From: RGIG4034 sp045628945
Lineage (GTDB): Bacteria; Bacillota; Clostridia; Lachnospirales; Lachnospiraceae
NCBI GenBank assembly: GCA_045628945.1
Contig: JAZQQG010000030.1
Location: 1-44,882 of the forward strand
Direction of reading: 5' to 3'
Length of the DNA stretch: 44,882 nt
The position numbers were made by a program, and so were the translations under genes. Below are positions 16,576 to 25,600 of the stretch, piece by piece (the first letter of the stretch is position 1; every line of letters starts with the position of its first letter). The notes beneath the pieces were generated by a model. The model worked only from the letters and a program-made list of their open reading frames with translations. It made no database searches and was not told the DNA's origin.

Positions 16576-18004
16576 AATTGCCACCTCTTCGCGTCAGAAT
16601 GATGCAGAAGAAGCACTTGTTCAAGCGGAATATGTCAAAAAATTAGCCGCATATGTCGCTGATTATACAAAAGAAAACGGAAAAACTTTAAGCGCCTGTG
16701 TCAATACCTTCGGGTGCCAGATGAATGCCAGAGATTCTGAAAAATTCTGTGGTGTTCTTTTAAAGGCAGGCTTCGTACTTACCGAGGATGAAAACGAGGC
16801 AGATTTCATTCTCTACAATACCTGTACGGTTCGCGATAATGCGAATACCCGTTTATACGGTCATCTTGGGTATCTGAAGTCCTTAAAAAAGAAACGTCCG
16901 GAGATTAAGGTGGCTCTCTGCGGTTGTATGATGCAGGAGGATGCCGCCATCGAGAAGATTAAGAAGTCCTTTCCGTTTGTTAATCTGATTTTTGGCACCC
17001 ATAACGTTTTCAAATTTGCAGAATTGACCTACTTGATGTATGAGAGTGGCGGTCGCATTGTGGATGTATGGGAGGGAACGGACCGAATCGTTGAGACCCT
17101 GCCGGTGGATCGGAAATATCCTTTCAAATCGGGAATTAATATTATGTTCGGGTGCAATAATTTCTGCAGCTACTGCATTGTTCCCTATGTTCGCGGACGG
17201 GAACGATCCCGGAAACCGGAGGAGATACTTGGAGAAATCAAAAGTTTGGTGGCCGAAGGGGTTATCGAGATTATGCTTCTTGGTCAGAATGTGAATTCCT
17301 ACGGAAAGAATCTTGAAACGCCGATGTCTTTTGCCGAGCTTCTTCGTGAAGTCTGCAAGATTGAAGGATTGCAACGGGTTCGTTTTATGACCAGTCACCC
17401 CAAGGACCTTTCCGAGGAACTTATTCAGGTGATGGCAGAAGAGCCGAAAATCTGTAAACACTTACATCTGCCCGTTCAGGCCGGTTCCGACCGCGTCCTT
17501 CGCGAAATGAATCGTTGCTATGATGTTCAACATTATCGGGAACTGGTAAGTAAATTACGTGAAAAAATGCCGGAGATTTCTCTGACAACCGATATCATTG
17601 TCGGCTTCCCCGGAGAGACGCCCGAAGAGGCTTTGGAGACCGCCAAACTCGTTCGTGAAATCGGTTATGATAATGCATATACTTTTATCTATTCCAAACG
17701 TACCGGAACCAAAGCGGCTTCCATGGAACAGCCCTTCAGCGAGGAACAGATTAAGGAGAATTTTAATCAGGTTTTGAATGCGGTGCAGGAAACGGCGCAT
17801 GTTCGAATGGCTCGATTTACCGGCCTTGTGAAAGAGGTACTGGTCGAAGAGTTTAATGAGCAGGATTCTACACTTGTGACCGGCAAAACCGAAGAAAATA
17901 TAACGGTTCATCTGAAAGGCGATGCGTCGATGATCGGTAAGATCCTCCCCGTTCGTCTGGAGGAATTCAAAGGATTCTATTTCTTTGGAACCAAAATGGA
18001 GTAA
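16568..18004 (+). CDS. miaB: tRNA-2-methylthio-N6-dimethylallyladenosine synthase MiaB
   Basis: 478 residues from the ATG at 16568 (an in-frame ATG at 16556 has its AGG directly abutting, so is less likely). It is a radical-SAM enzyme that methylthiolates i6A37 of tRNAs reading UNN codons. The three Cys of the N-terminal cluster domain are in NTFGCQMNARDSE, NTCTVRDNA and ALCGCMMQED; the radical SAM triad is CNNFCSYCIVPYVRGRERS. A C-terminal TRAM-like region (LVKEVLVEEF, KLPVRLEEFKGFYFFG-like) ends it. miaA, which makes the i6A substrate, lies three genes downstream across mutSL. The start overlaps the 5-FCL gene by 8 bases. Confidence 0.95.
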   Translation: MNRIATSSRQNDAEEALVQAEYVKKLAAYVADYTKENGKTLSACVNTFGCQMNARDSEKFCGVLLKAGFVLTEDENEADFILYNTCTVRDNANTRLYGHLGYLKSLKKKRPEIKVALCGCMMQEDAAIEKIKKSFPFVNLIFGTHNVFKFAELTYLMYESGGRIVDVWEGTDRIVETLPVDRKYPFKSGINIMFGCNNFCSYCIVPYVRGRERSRKPEEILGEIKSLVAEGVIEIMLLGQNVNSYGKNLETPMSFAELLREVCKIEGLQRVRFMTSHPKDLSEELIQVMAEEPKICKHLHLPVQAGSDRVLREMNRCYDVQHYRELVSKLREKMPEISLTTDIIVGFPGETPEEALETAKLVREIGYDNAYTFIYSKRTGTKAASMEQPFSEEQIKENFNQVLNAVQETAHVRMARFTGLVKEVLVEEFNEQDSTLVTGKTEENITVHLKGDASMIGKILPVRLEEFKGFYFFGTKME

Positions 18005-18006
18005 CT

Positions 18007-20655
18007 ATGGCAGAAATGACGCCGATGATGGCGAAATACTTAGAGACAAAAGAACAATATAAGGACTGTATTCTTTTCTATCGTCTGGGAGACTTCTATG
18101 AGATGTTTTTCGACGACGCGCTGGTGGCCTCCAAGGAGTTGGAATTAACCTTAACCGGTAAGGATTGCGGTCAGGAAGAGCGCGCACCTATGTGCGGTAT
18201 TCCTTATCACGCTGCAGAGAATTATATTTCCCGATTGGTAGGAAAAGGCTTTAAGGTTGCAATCTGCGAACAGGTGGAGGATCCCAAACTTGCAAAAGGC
18301 CTTGTAAAGAGAGAAGTTATTCGAATCGTAACTCCGGGTACAAATATGACTTCTTCGGCCTTGCAGGAGAACCGGAATCGTTTCCTGATGTGTTTATTCT
18401 ACATGAATAAGCATAACGGAATTGCCGTAACCGATGTTTCCACGGGTGAATTCTATTTAACCGAGGCGGAAGACCTTACGAAGGTCCTGGATGAGATTTA
18501 TAAATATATGCCTACGGAGATTGTCTGCAATGACGCATTTCTTCTTAGCGGAGCGGATATCGAAGACTTAAAATCCAGGGTAGGTTGTGCATTATTCTCG
18601 CTGGACAGCTGGTACTACGATGAAGCAGCCTGTGAAAAGAGCATGGCGGAGCATTTTCATGTGAAGAGTACCGATGCGCTGGGATTGCAGGATTTTGCGT
18701 CAGGCCGTATCGCTGCGGGAGCACTTTTACAGTATCTCTATGAGACGCAGAAGATTTCCTTGAGCCATATTACGCATGTCATTCCTTATGTGGCGGGAAA
18801 GTACATGCTTTTAGATTCCTCCACAAGACGGAATCTGGAATTATGCGAGACGCTTCGTGAGAAGCAGAAAAGAGGATCCTTACTCTGGGTTTTGGATAAG
18901 ACGAAGACCGCCATGGGCGCAAGAACTCTTCGTTCCTATATTGAGCAGCCTCTTCTTAAGAAAGAGGACATTTTAGAGCGTTTAGACGCCGTTACGGGCC
19001 TTTGTGAGGATGCAATCAGCCGTGATGAGTTAAGAGAGTATCTGAATCCTATTTATGACCTGGAGCGCCTCCTGGGACGCGTAAGCTATAAGACCGCAAA
19101 TCCCCGTGATCTGATTGCTTTTAAGAGTTCCATTGAGATGCTTCCGCATATTCGTACCGTCCTGCAAAGCTTTCATTCTGCAAAGTTAAAAACCATCTGT
19201 GAATCCATCGATGAGCTGCGGGATGTTTATGATCTGATTGATCGGGCCATTGAGGAGGAGCCGCCTCTTTTGGTGCGCGAAGGCGGCATTATCAAGGAAG
19301 GCTTTGACAAGGACATTGATTACCTTCGCAAAGCCAAAAACGAGGGTAAAACCTGGCTGATGAATCTGGAAGCTCAGGATCGAGAACGTACCGGAATTAA
19401 GAATCTTCGAATCAAGTACAATAAGGTATTCGGTTATTATATTGAGGTTACCAATTCCTTCCTGGATCTGGTGCCGGAGGATTATATTCGTAAACAGACG
19501 CTTACCAATGCCGAGCGTTTCACAACGCCCAGATTGAAAGAACTGGAAGATACGATTCTGAATGCGGAAGATAAACTGTATACTTTGGAATACGACAAAT
19601 TCTGCGAGATTCGTGATTATATTTTTGAACAGCTGGAGCGTATTCAGCGTACCGCAAAAGCGATTGCGGAATTGGACGTATTTTGTTCTTTTTCCTATGT
19701 GTCGGAGAAGAATCACTATACCCGCCCGGTCATTGTATCCAATGGCAAAATTCATATCACCGAAGGTCGTCATCCCGTTGTCGAAAAGATGATCGTGAAT
19801 GATATGTTTATTGCTAACGATACCAACCTCGACAACAATCGAAACTGTATCAATATCATTACCGGGCCGAATATGGCCGGTAAATCGACCTATATGCGTC
19901 AGGTGGCATTGATTGTCCTTATGGCGCAAATCGGGTGTTTTGTGCCCGCTAAGGAAGCCTCCATCGGTATTGTGGACCGTATCTTTACCCGTGTCGGAGC
20001 AAGCGATGATCTGGCAAGCGGACAGTCGACCTTTATGGTGGAGATGAATGAAGTGGCCAATATTCTTCGCAATGCCACGAAGGATTCCTTACTGATCTTA
20101 GACGAGATCGGCAGAGGGACCTCGACCTTTGACGGATTAAGCATTGCCTGGGCGGTTGTTGAACATATCTCGAATCGTAAAATTTTGGGAGCCAAAACCT
20201 TATTTGCCACGCATTACCATGAATTAACCGAACTGGAAGGGAAGATGGATAATGTCCAGAACTTCTGTATCGCGGTAAAAGAAAAAGGTGATGATATCGT
20301 CTTTTTGCGTAAGATTGTTAAGGGCGGTGCCGATAAGAGCTACGGTATTCAGGTAGCCAAGCTTGCCGGTGTACCCGATATGGTCATCGACCGAGCAAAG
20401 GAGATTGTGGCCGAGTTAACCAATAATGATATTACGGAGAAAATCCAATCCATCGAGGTCGGGAATCAGAATGACCGATCCAAAGCGGTGGAGCATCTCG
20501 ATGAAGTAGATTTGGAGCAGATGTCCTTATTTGCGACAGTATCGGATGAAGATATTCTCAAAGAATTAAAAGAGATTGACATTACGGTTATGACGCCGTT
20601 GGATGCCATGAATGAGCTCTATAAACTTCAGAATCGTCTGAAGAATCGGTGGTAA
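18007..20655 (+). CDS. mutS: DNA mismatch repair protein MutS
   Basis: 882 residues, full length. The mismatch-reading Phe-x-Glu is in LGDFYEMFFDDA near residue 30. Connector, lever and clamp regions follow, with RRNLELCETL near 275. The ATPase has Walker A GPNMAGKSTYMRQ, Walker B LLILDEIGRGTSTFDG and the FATHYHEL signature. The C-terminal tail after ATPase ends in a helix-rich stretch (MTPLDAMNELYKLQNRLK) typical of bacterial MutS1. GGAG precedes the ATG, two bases after miaB. It is followed at once by mutL; the two form the mismatch repair unit. Confidence 0.98.
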   Translation: MAEMTPMMAKYLETKEQYKDCILFYRLGDFYEMFFDDALVASKELELTLTGKDCGQEERAPMCGIPYHAAENYISRLVGKGFKVAICEQVEDPKLAKGLVKREVIRIVTPGTNMTSSALQENRNRFLMCLFYMNKHNGIAVTDVSTGEFYLTEAEDLTKVLDEIYKYMPTEIVCNDAFLLSGADIEDLKSRVGCALFSLDSWYYDEAACEKSMAEHFHVKSTDALGLQDFASGRIAAGALLQYLYETQKISLSHITHVIPYVAGKYMLLDSSTRRNLELCETLREKQKRGSLLWVLDKTKTAMGARTLRSYIEQPLLKKEDILERLDAVTGLCEDAISRDELREYLNPIYDLERLLGRVSYKTANPRDLIAFKSSIEMLPHIRTVLQSFHSAKLKTICESIDELRDVYDLIDRAIEEEPPLLVREGGIIKEGFDKDIDYLRKAKNEGKTWLMNLEAQDRERTGIKNLRIKYNKVFGYYIEVTNSFLDLVPEDYIRKQTLTNAERFTTPRLKELEDTILNAEDKLYTLEYDKFCEIRDYIFEQLERIQRTAKAIAELDVFCSFSYVSEKNHYTRPVIVSNGKIHITEGRHPVVEKMIVNDMFIANDTNLDNNRNCINIITGPNMAGKSTYMRQVALIVLMAQIGCFVPAKEASIGIVDRIFTRVGASDDLASGQSTFMVEMNEVANILRNATKDSLLILDEIGRGTSTFDGLSIAWAVVEHISNRKILGAKTLFATHYHELTELEGKMDNVQNFCIAVKEKGDDIVFLRKIVKGGADKSYGIQVAKLAGVPDMVIDRAKEIVAELTNNDITEKIQSIEVGNQNDRSKAVEHLDEVDLEQMSLFATVSDEDILKELKEIDITVMTPLDAMNELYKLQNRLKNRW

Positions 20656-20657
20656 AA

Positions 20658-22619
20658 ATGGAACCTGAAGTACAGATTCGCGTGTTGGATGAGAATACAA
20701 TTAACAAGATTGCGGCCGGAGAAGTAGTGGAACGGCCGCTGTCTGTCGTGAAGGAACTGGTGGAGAATGCCATTGATGCAAAAGCCGGTGCCATCACTGT
20801 GGATTTGGAAAACGGAGGAATTGAATTTATTCGTGTAACCGATAACGGCTCCGGCATTCCCGCAAGCCAATGCAGAACCGCTTTCCTTCGACATGCGACT
20901 AGTAAGATTCGGGATGAAAAGGATCTGATTTCCATTGCATCCTTGGGCTTTCGCGGTGAAGCGCTTTCCAGCATCGCTGCCGTATCCAAGGTGGAATTGA
21001 TCTCGAAAACGAAGGATTCCTTAACCGGTTTTCGCTTATCGATTGAGGGCGGAAGAGAGACCGCCTATGAGGAAATCGGGGCACCGAACGGAACGACCTT
21101 CCTTGTTCGTAATCTTTTTTATAATACCCCGGCCCGCAGAAAATTTCTGAAATCAGAGGCAACGGAAGGGTCTTATATCGAAGATTTAATGGAACGCTTT
21201 GCACTTTCCCATCCGGAGATTTCCTTTACCTTTTCCGTTAAAAACAAGCCAAAATTCCAGACAAGCGGAAATGGCAAACTTAAGGAAGTAATCTATCGGA
21301 TCTATGGAAAAGAAGTATACGATACCCTGCTGGATTTGGACTTCGAAGGGAGCTTTTATCGGGTTCGAGGGTTTATTGCAAAACCGGAATGCAATCGATC
21401 GAATCGTAATTTTGAGACGATCTTTGTGAATGGAAGATATGTAAAATCCGAGCATCTGTTTAAGACTACGGAATATGGCTATGACGGATTGCTGATGATG
21501 CACAAATTTCCTTTTTGTGTTTATCATATTGAAACGGATCCCACCAATGTGGATGTCAATGTTCATCCCAATAAGCTGGATGTTCGTTTCCGAGACCGGG
21601 ATGTGTTATTCGAGGAGATTTCAGCCGCAATTCGTAATACCATTCTGCAAAGTGACCGTATTGTCTCCAGTTCTCTTTTTAGTCGAAAAGAGGAACGGGA
21701 GGAGCGAAAGGAAGAAGAAAACAACCGTAAAGAACTGTTAACAAGACCGATTGCCCAGCCCTTTGAGACAACCCGTGTGCGCCAATTTGCCGAGACCAAT
21801 ACTGCCGATATTGTATTTGATACCACTAAATCTATCAATGAAAACGATAACACAGGGATAGATGTTGTAAAAGAAGAGAATAAATCAGCAGAATATAGAC
21901 CGGACGAGTCAATAATTACCTCCGTTGTGAAAGAAGTACCGGAGCCGAAAGAGGCTTATCTTGCGGATACACCTTTGGTTGTACGCCATTCGGAACAGTT
22001 GGAATTATTTGATAAAGAAGAATTGAAAAATGACTTTATCGGTCAATATCGAATGATTGGTCAGATTTTTGATACCTATTGGATTATCGAAAGGGATAAA
22101 GAGGTCCTCTACATCGATCAGCATGCCGCGCATGAAAAGGTGAAGTTCGAACGAATGATGAAACATTATCGGGAAAAGGAAGTATTCTCCGAGGACTTAT
22201 TGGTTCCTGTTGTACTCACGTTAACCAGTAAAGAAAAAAGCATTCTGGAGGAATATCGGGATACTTTTGAAGCAATGGGGTATGGCATCGAAGAATTTGG
22301 CCAGAATGATTATTGTATTCGAAAGGTTCCTTATGATCTCTACGGTTTTGATGCAAAAGCGATGTTCTTAGAGGTATTGGATGAACTTTACGAGAACCCG
22401 GTAAAGGATACTACCGAGAGCATGTACTATAAGATAGCAACCATGGCTTGTAAGGCGGCTGTAAAAGGAAACATGAGAATCTCCGAATCCGAAGCCAGAG
22501 TCTTAATCGATGAGCTTCTTACGTTGGAAAACCCTTACAATTGTCCACACGGAAGACCTTGTATCATCTCGATTTCCCGGACGGAAATGGAACGGCGATT
22601 CAAGCGAATCATTCATTAG
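20658..22619 (+). CDS. mutL: DNA mismatch repair endonuclease MutL
   Basis: 653 residues from the ATG at 20658, with GGTGG five bases upstream; a GTG at 20649 is also in frame. The GHKL ATPase shows KIAAGEVVERP, VVKELVENAIDA, TDNGSGI, LRHATSKI and LGFRGEALSSIA. A variable charged linker covers about residues 345-455. The C-terminal domain has the endonuclease motif DQHAAHEKVKFERM and the CPHGRPC zinc-site motif, so this is a nicking MutL as in bacteria without MutH. It follows mutS by 2 bases and precedes miaA by 12. Confidence 0.97.
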   Translation: MEPEVQIRVLDENTINKIAAGEVVERPLSVVKELVENAIDAKAGAITVDLENGGIEFIRVTDNGSGIPASQCRTAFLRHATSKIRDEKDLISIASLGFRGEALSSIAAVSKVELISKTKDSLTGFRLSIEGGRETAYEEIGAPNGTTFLVRNLFYNTPARRKFLKSEATEGSYIEDLMERFALSHPEISFTFSVKNKPKFQTSGNGKLKEVIYRIYGKEVYDTLLDLDFEGSFYRVRGFIAKPECNRSNRNFETIFVNGRYVKSEHLFKTTEYGYDGLLMMHKFPFCVYHIETDPTNVDVNVHPNKLDVRFRDRDVLFEEISAAIRNTILQSDRIVSSSLFSRKEEREERKEEENNRKELLTRPIAQPFETTRVRQFAETNTADIVFDTTKSINENDNTGIDVVKEENKSAEYRPDESIITSVVKEVPEPKEAYLADTPLVVRHSEQLELFDKEELKNDFIGQYRMIGQIFDTYWIIERDKEVLYIDQHAAHEKVKFERMMKHYREKEVFSEDLLVPVVLTLTSKEKSILEEYRDTFEAMGYGIEEFGQNDYCIRKVPYDLYGFDAKAMFLEVLDELYENPVKDTTESMYYKIATMACKAAVKGNMRISESEARVLIDELLTLENPYNCPHGRPCIISISRTEMERRFKRIIH

Positions 22620-22631
22620 GAGGAGAACATT

Positions 22632-23603
22632 TTGACAACGAAGAACGGGTCTGCAAAAAAGCCTCCGTTGATTATCATAGCCGGTCCCACCGCGACAGGG
22701 AAAAGCGATCTTTCCATTCGACTTGCGAAAGCAATCGGAGGAGAAATCATTTCAGCGGATTCCATTCAGGTATACCGTTATATGGACATCGGTTCCGCCA
22801 AAGTGTTACCGGAAGAAATGCAGGGGATTCCACATTATCTTGTGGATGAAATCGATCCCGCAGACGAATATAATGTAACGTTCTTCCAGAAAAAGGCCAA
22901 AGAAGCAATCGAGACGATTACCGCCCACGGCAAGATTCCGATTGTTTGCGGGGGGACCGGATTCTATATTCAGGCGTTACTGTATGATATTGATTTTACC
23001 CCGAACGAGGACAATGGTGAGATTCGAAAAGCCTTGGAAACACAAGCCGAAACGGAAGAAGGCTGTCGGCAACTTTTTGACAGATTGGTTTCGGTGGATC
23101 CGGTTTCCGCAGAACGAATCGGACCGCAGAATCTTAAGCGAATCATTCGTGCCTTGGAATTCTTTGAACTTACAGGAACACCGATTTCCGTTCATAACGA
23201 TACGGAGCGTGAAAAAGCCCCCGCTTTTGATGTTCTTTTTTACGTATTGACAGACGAACGTTCCACCCTTTATGAGAAGATCGACAAACGTGTGGATCGA
23301 ATGATGGAGGCAGGCCTTGTCGATGAGGTACAGGAACTTTTGACAAAAGGGTACGATCCGGGTCTTGTTTCCATGCAGGGCCTTGGATATAAAGAAATGG
23401 TTGCCTACCTTCGCGGGGAGCTTACTTTGGAGGAAGCAATCTATATCATTAAACGGGACACCAGACATTTTGCCAAGCGTCAGATTACCTGGTTTAAAAG
23501 AGAGCCGATGGTTCAATGGATGGATAAGTCGGTGTTAAGCACCGATGAAATATTAAGTCACATTCTTTGTGATATGGAAAAGAAGGATTGGAAACATGAA
23601 TAA
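22632..23603 (+). CDS. miaA: tRNA dimethylallyltransferase MiaA
   Basis: 323 residues from a TTG start, with TAGGAGGAG closely upstream (22619-22626). It adds a dimethylallyl group to A37 of UNN-reading tRNAs, making the substrate of MiaB. Motifs: P-loop AGPTATGKSDLSIRLA near residue 13-28, IISADSIQVYRYMDIGSAK, the GGTGFYIQALL loop, RIIRALEFFELTG and RQITWFKR near the end. Its last 8 bases overlap the start of the ynbB-like gene. Confidence 0.97.
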   Translation: MTTKNGSAKKPPLIIIAGPTATGKSDLSIRLAKAIGGEIISADSIQVYRYMDIGSAKVLPEEMQGIPHYLVDEIDPADEYNVTFFQKKAKEAIETITAHGKIPIVCGGTGFYIQALLYDIDFTPNEDNGEIRKALETQAETEEGCRQLFDRLVSVDPVSAERIGPQNLKRIIRALEFFELTGTPISVHNDTEREKAPAFDVLFYVLTDERSTLYEKIDKRVDRMMEAGLVDEVQELLTKGYDPGLVSMQGLGYKEMVAYLRGELTLEEAIYIIKRDTRHFAKRQITWFKREPMVQWMDKSVLSTDEILSHILCDMEKKDWKHE

Positions 23604-24873
23604 CATTTATGCTGAAATGGGAATCTCGGATAAACTGTATGCGATTTCCGAAGAGATTTGTGCTTCGTTGAAAACTCGTTTTGAAGAGATTGACCGTGTC
23701 GCTGAGTATAATCAGGCAAAAGTGGTTCGTGCCATGAAGGAGGCTCGTGTTTCGGAAGCATGTCTTCACGGTACAACGGGCTATGGCTACAATGACATGG
23801 GGCGTGAGACTTTAGAGGAACTTTATGCAAGAGTATTTCATACCGAGGATGCCTTGGTACGCCCGCAGATCACCTGTGGAACCCATGCCCTTGCCCTTGC
23901 TCTTTTCTCCAATTTGCGACCGGGTGATGAATTGCTCTCCGTCAGCGGAAAACCTTATGATACGTTGGAAGAAGTGATTGGAATTCGCGACAGCATCGGA
24001 TCCTTGAAAGAATACAATGTGTCATATAATCAGGTGAATCTGTTGGATGACGGGACGTTTGATTATGAAGGGATTCGTGCCGCAATCAATGAGAAAACGA
24101 AGCTGATTGCCATTCAGCGTTCCAAAGGTTATCAGACGCGCAAAACCCTTTCGGTAAAAAAGATTGCAGATGTAATTGCCTATATTAAAACCATCAAACC
24201 GGAAGTTCTCGTGATGGTAGATAATTGTTACGGGGAGTTTACGGAGACAAGCGAGCCTTCCGACTTCGGTGCCGATATGATGGTGGGTTCTTTGATTAAG
24301 AATCCCGGTGGCGGACTGGCGCCAATCGGCGGATACATTGTCGGGAAGAAGAGCTGTATCGAGAATGCCGCGTATCGTTTGACAAGTCCCGGGCTCGGAA
24401 AAGAGGTTGGCGCCTCTTTGAACGTATTATCCTCCTTTTACCAGGGGTTCTTTATGGCACCTACCGTAACAGCCTCTGCATTAAAGGGCGCGATTTTTGC
24501 GGCGGCGCTCTATGAAAGATTCGGTTTCACCTGTGTTCCCAACAGTACGGAATCCAGACATGATATTATTCAGGCCATTACGTTACGTGAGGAGAAGGCT
24601 TTGCTTGCATTTTGTCGCGGAATTCAGTTTGCATCGCCGGTAGACGGTTATGTTACACCCGAACCCTGGGATATGCCGGGGTATGATGCGAAAGTGATTA
24701 TGGCGGCCGGCACCTTTGTGTCGGGGGCTTCCATTGAATTATCCGCCGACGGTCCCTTAAAGCCTCCCTATAATGTTTATTTCCAGGGGGGACTTACCTG
24801 GGCACATGCAAAATTCGGAATTCTGAACAGTGCACAGGAAATGATAAATGATGGTTTGATTACCATAGCGTAA
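23596..24873 (+). CDS. YnbB-like PLP enzyme (aluminium-resistance / methionine gamma-lyase family)
   Basis: 425 residues from the ATG at 23596, with AAGGA eight bases upstream inside the end of miaA; codons further back overlap miaA and are not needed. The fold is a type I PLP enzyme. The N-terminus has HGTTGYGYNDMGRETLE and RPQITCGTHALALALF, a DNCYGEFTE aspartate strand near residue 208, and the probable Schiff-base Lys in GSLIKNPGGGLAPIGGYI. B. subtilis YnbB also lies downstream of miaA and is annotated as cystathionine beta-lyase-like, linked to aluminium resistance. The true reaction is not established; carbon-sulfur lyase activity is an inference from the family. Confidence 0.88.
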   Translation: MNNIYAEMGISDKLYAISEEICASLKTRFEEIDRVAEYNQAKVVRAMKEARVSEACLHGTTGYGYNDMGRETLEELYARVFHTEDALVRPQITCGTHALALALFSNLRPGDELLSVSGKPYDTLEEVIGIRDSIGSLKEYNVSYNQVNLLDDGTFDYEGIRAAINEKTKLIAIQRSKGYQTRKTLSVKKIADVIAYIKTIKPEVLVMVDNCYGEFTETSEPSDFGADMMVGSLIKNPGGGLAPIGGYIVGKKSCIENAAYRLTSPGLGKEVGASLNVLSSFYQGFFMAPTVTASALKGAIFAAALYERFGFTCVPNSTESRHDIIQAITLREEKALLAFCRGIQFASPVDGYVTPEPWDMPGYDAKVIMAAGTFVSGASIELSADGPLKPPYNVYFQGGLTWAHAKFGILNSAQEMINDGLITIA

Positions 24874-24884
24874 TATGCTATAAT
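24856..24884 (+). promoter_or_regulatory. Extended -10 sigma-A promoter for radC-mre block
   Basis: TTGATT (24856-24861), 17 bases, then TGC-TATAAT (TG at 24876-24877, hexamer 24879-24884). The -10 is perfect and has an extended TG. It overlaps the last codons of the ynbB-like gene and lies about 40 bases before radC, so it likely drives radC and the cell-shape genes. Confidence 0.7.
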
Positions 24885-24924
24885 TTTATAGTATTTTTCG
24901 AGAGAAACCTGTTTCAGGTGTTCT

Positions 24925-25599
24925 ATGAAACAGATAAAAAACAATGAGATGCCCATCGAGCGTTTGCTGGATAAGGGCCCGGAGTGTCTAACCGACCTCG
25001 AACTTCTGCAAGTCCTGCTTCAGGCAGGCAATCGACAACACAATGTAGCATGGATCAGTCACGCGCTGTGGGAGGCGTTGGATTCCAAGGGACTGGCCGG
25101 GCTCTATCAGTTGTCGTCCGAACAATTGCAACAGATCCCGGGAATCGGCCCTGTAAAAGCTGCACAGATTCTTTGCCTTCCGGAATTGTCGAAACGAATG
25201 AATCGCGTACAGAGAAGAAAAAGAATGCGAGTCCTTCATCCGTCCGAAGTGGCTGCACTCTATTATGACCCCATGAGTCACTGGATACGGGAACAGGTAG
25301 TGGTCAGCTTCTTAGATGGCAGGAATTGTCCGATTTGCGATAAAGTGATGGCAATGGGTGGCGTGAATTATTCTCTTTTGCCCATCCGGGAGATTCTGCA
25401 GGAAGCTTTGAAATACAATGCTGCGCAGATTCTGATGCTACATAACCATCCCAGCGGAGATTCATCGCCTTCGCAAGCGGACATTGAGAATACAAACCAG
25501 ATGAAACAAGCCTGCGAGCTGATGCAGATTCCTTTACTGGATCATATCATCATCGGCAATCGCGAATATACGAGCATGAGAGAAAGAGGGGTAATCTGA
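24925..25599 (+). CDS. radC: RadC/JAB-domain protein
   Basis: 224 residues. An N-terminal helix-hairpin-helix part (LQQIPGIGPVKAAQIL, near 69-84) precedes a JAMM/MPN-type domain with the metal motif HNHPSGDSSPSQAD (His-x-His-x10-Asp, near residues 173-186). Despite the name, a DNA-repair role of RadC proteins is not established. In Firmicutes radC commonly sits directly before mreB, as here (1-base gap). A promoter with extended -10 lies just upstream. Confidence 0.93.
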   Translation: MKQIKNNEMPIERLLDKGPECLTDLELLQVLLQAGNRQHNVAWISHALWEALDSKGLAGLYQLSSEQLQQIPGIGPVKAAQILCLPELSKRMNRVQRRKRMRVLHPSEVAALYYDPMSHWIREQVVVSFLDGRNCPICDKVMAMGGVNYSLLPIREILQEALKYNAAQILMLHNHPSGDSSPSQADIENTNQMKQACELMQIPLLDHIIIGNREYTSMRERGVI

Positions 25600-25600
25600 A

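Noticed and set aside
16556..24873. miaB-mutS-mutL-miaA-ynbB grouping as a novel system
   Set aside because: This arrangement of tRNA modification and mismatch repair genes is a known recurring order in Firmicutes; all key residues are normal.
24878..24895. AT-only hairpin with trailing T run after the ynbB-like gene
   Set aside because: The stem is six A-T pairs and coincides with the -10 region of a good promoter, so a terminator call is not supported.
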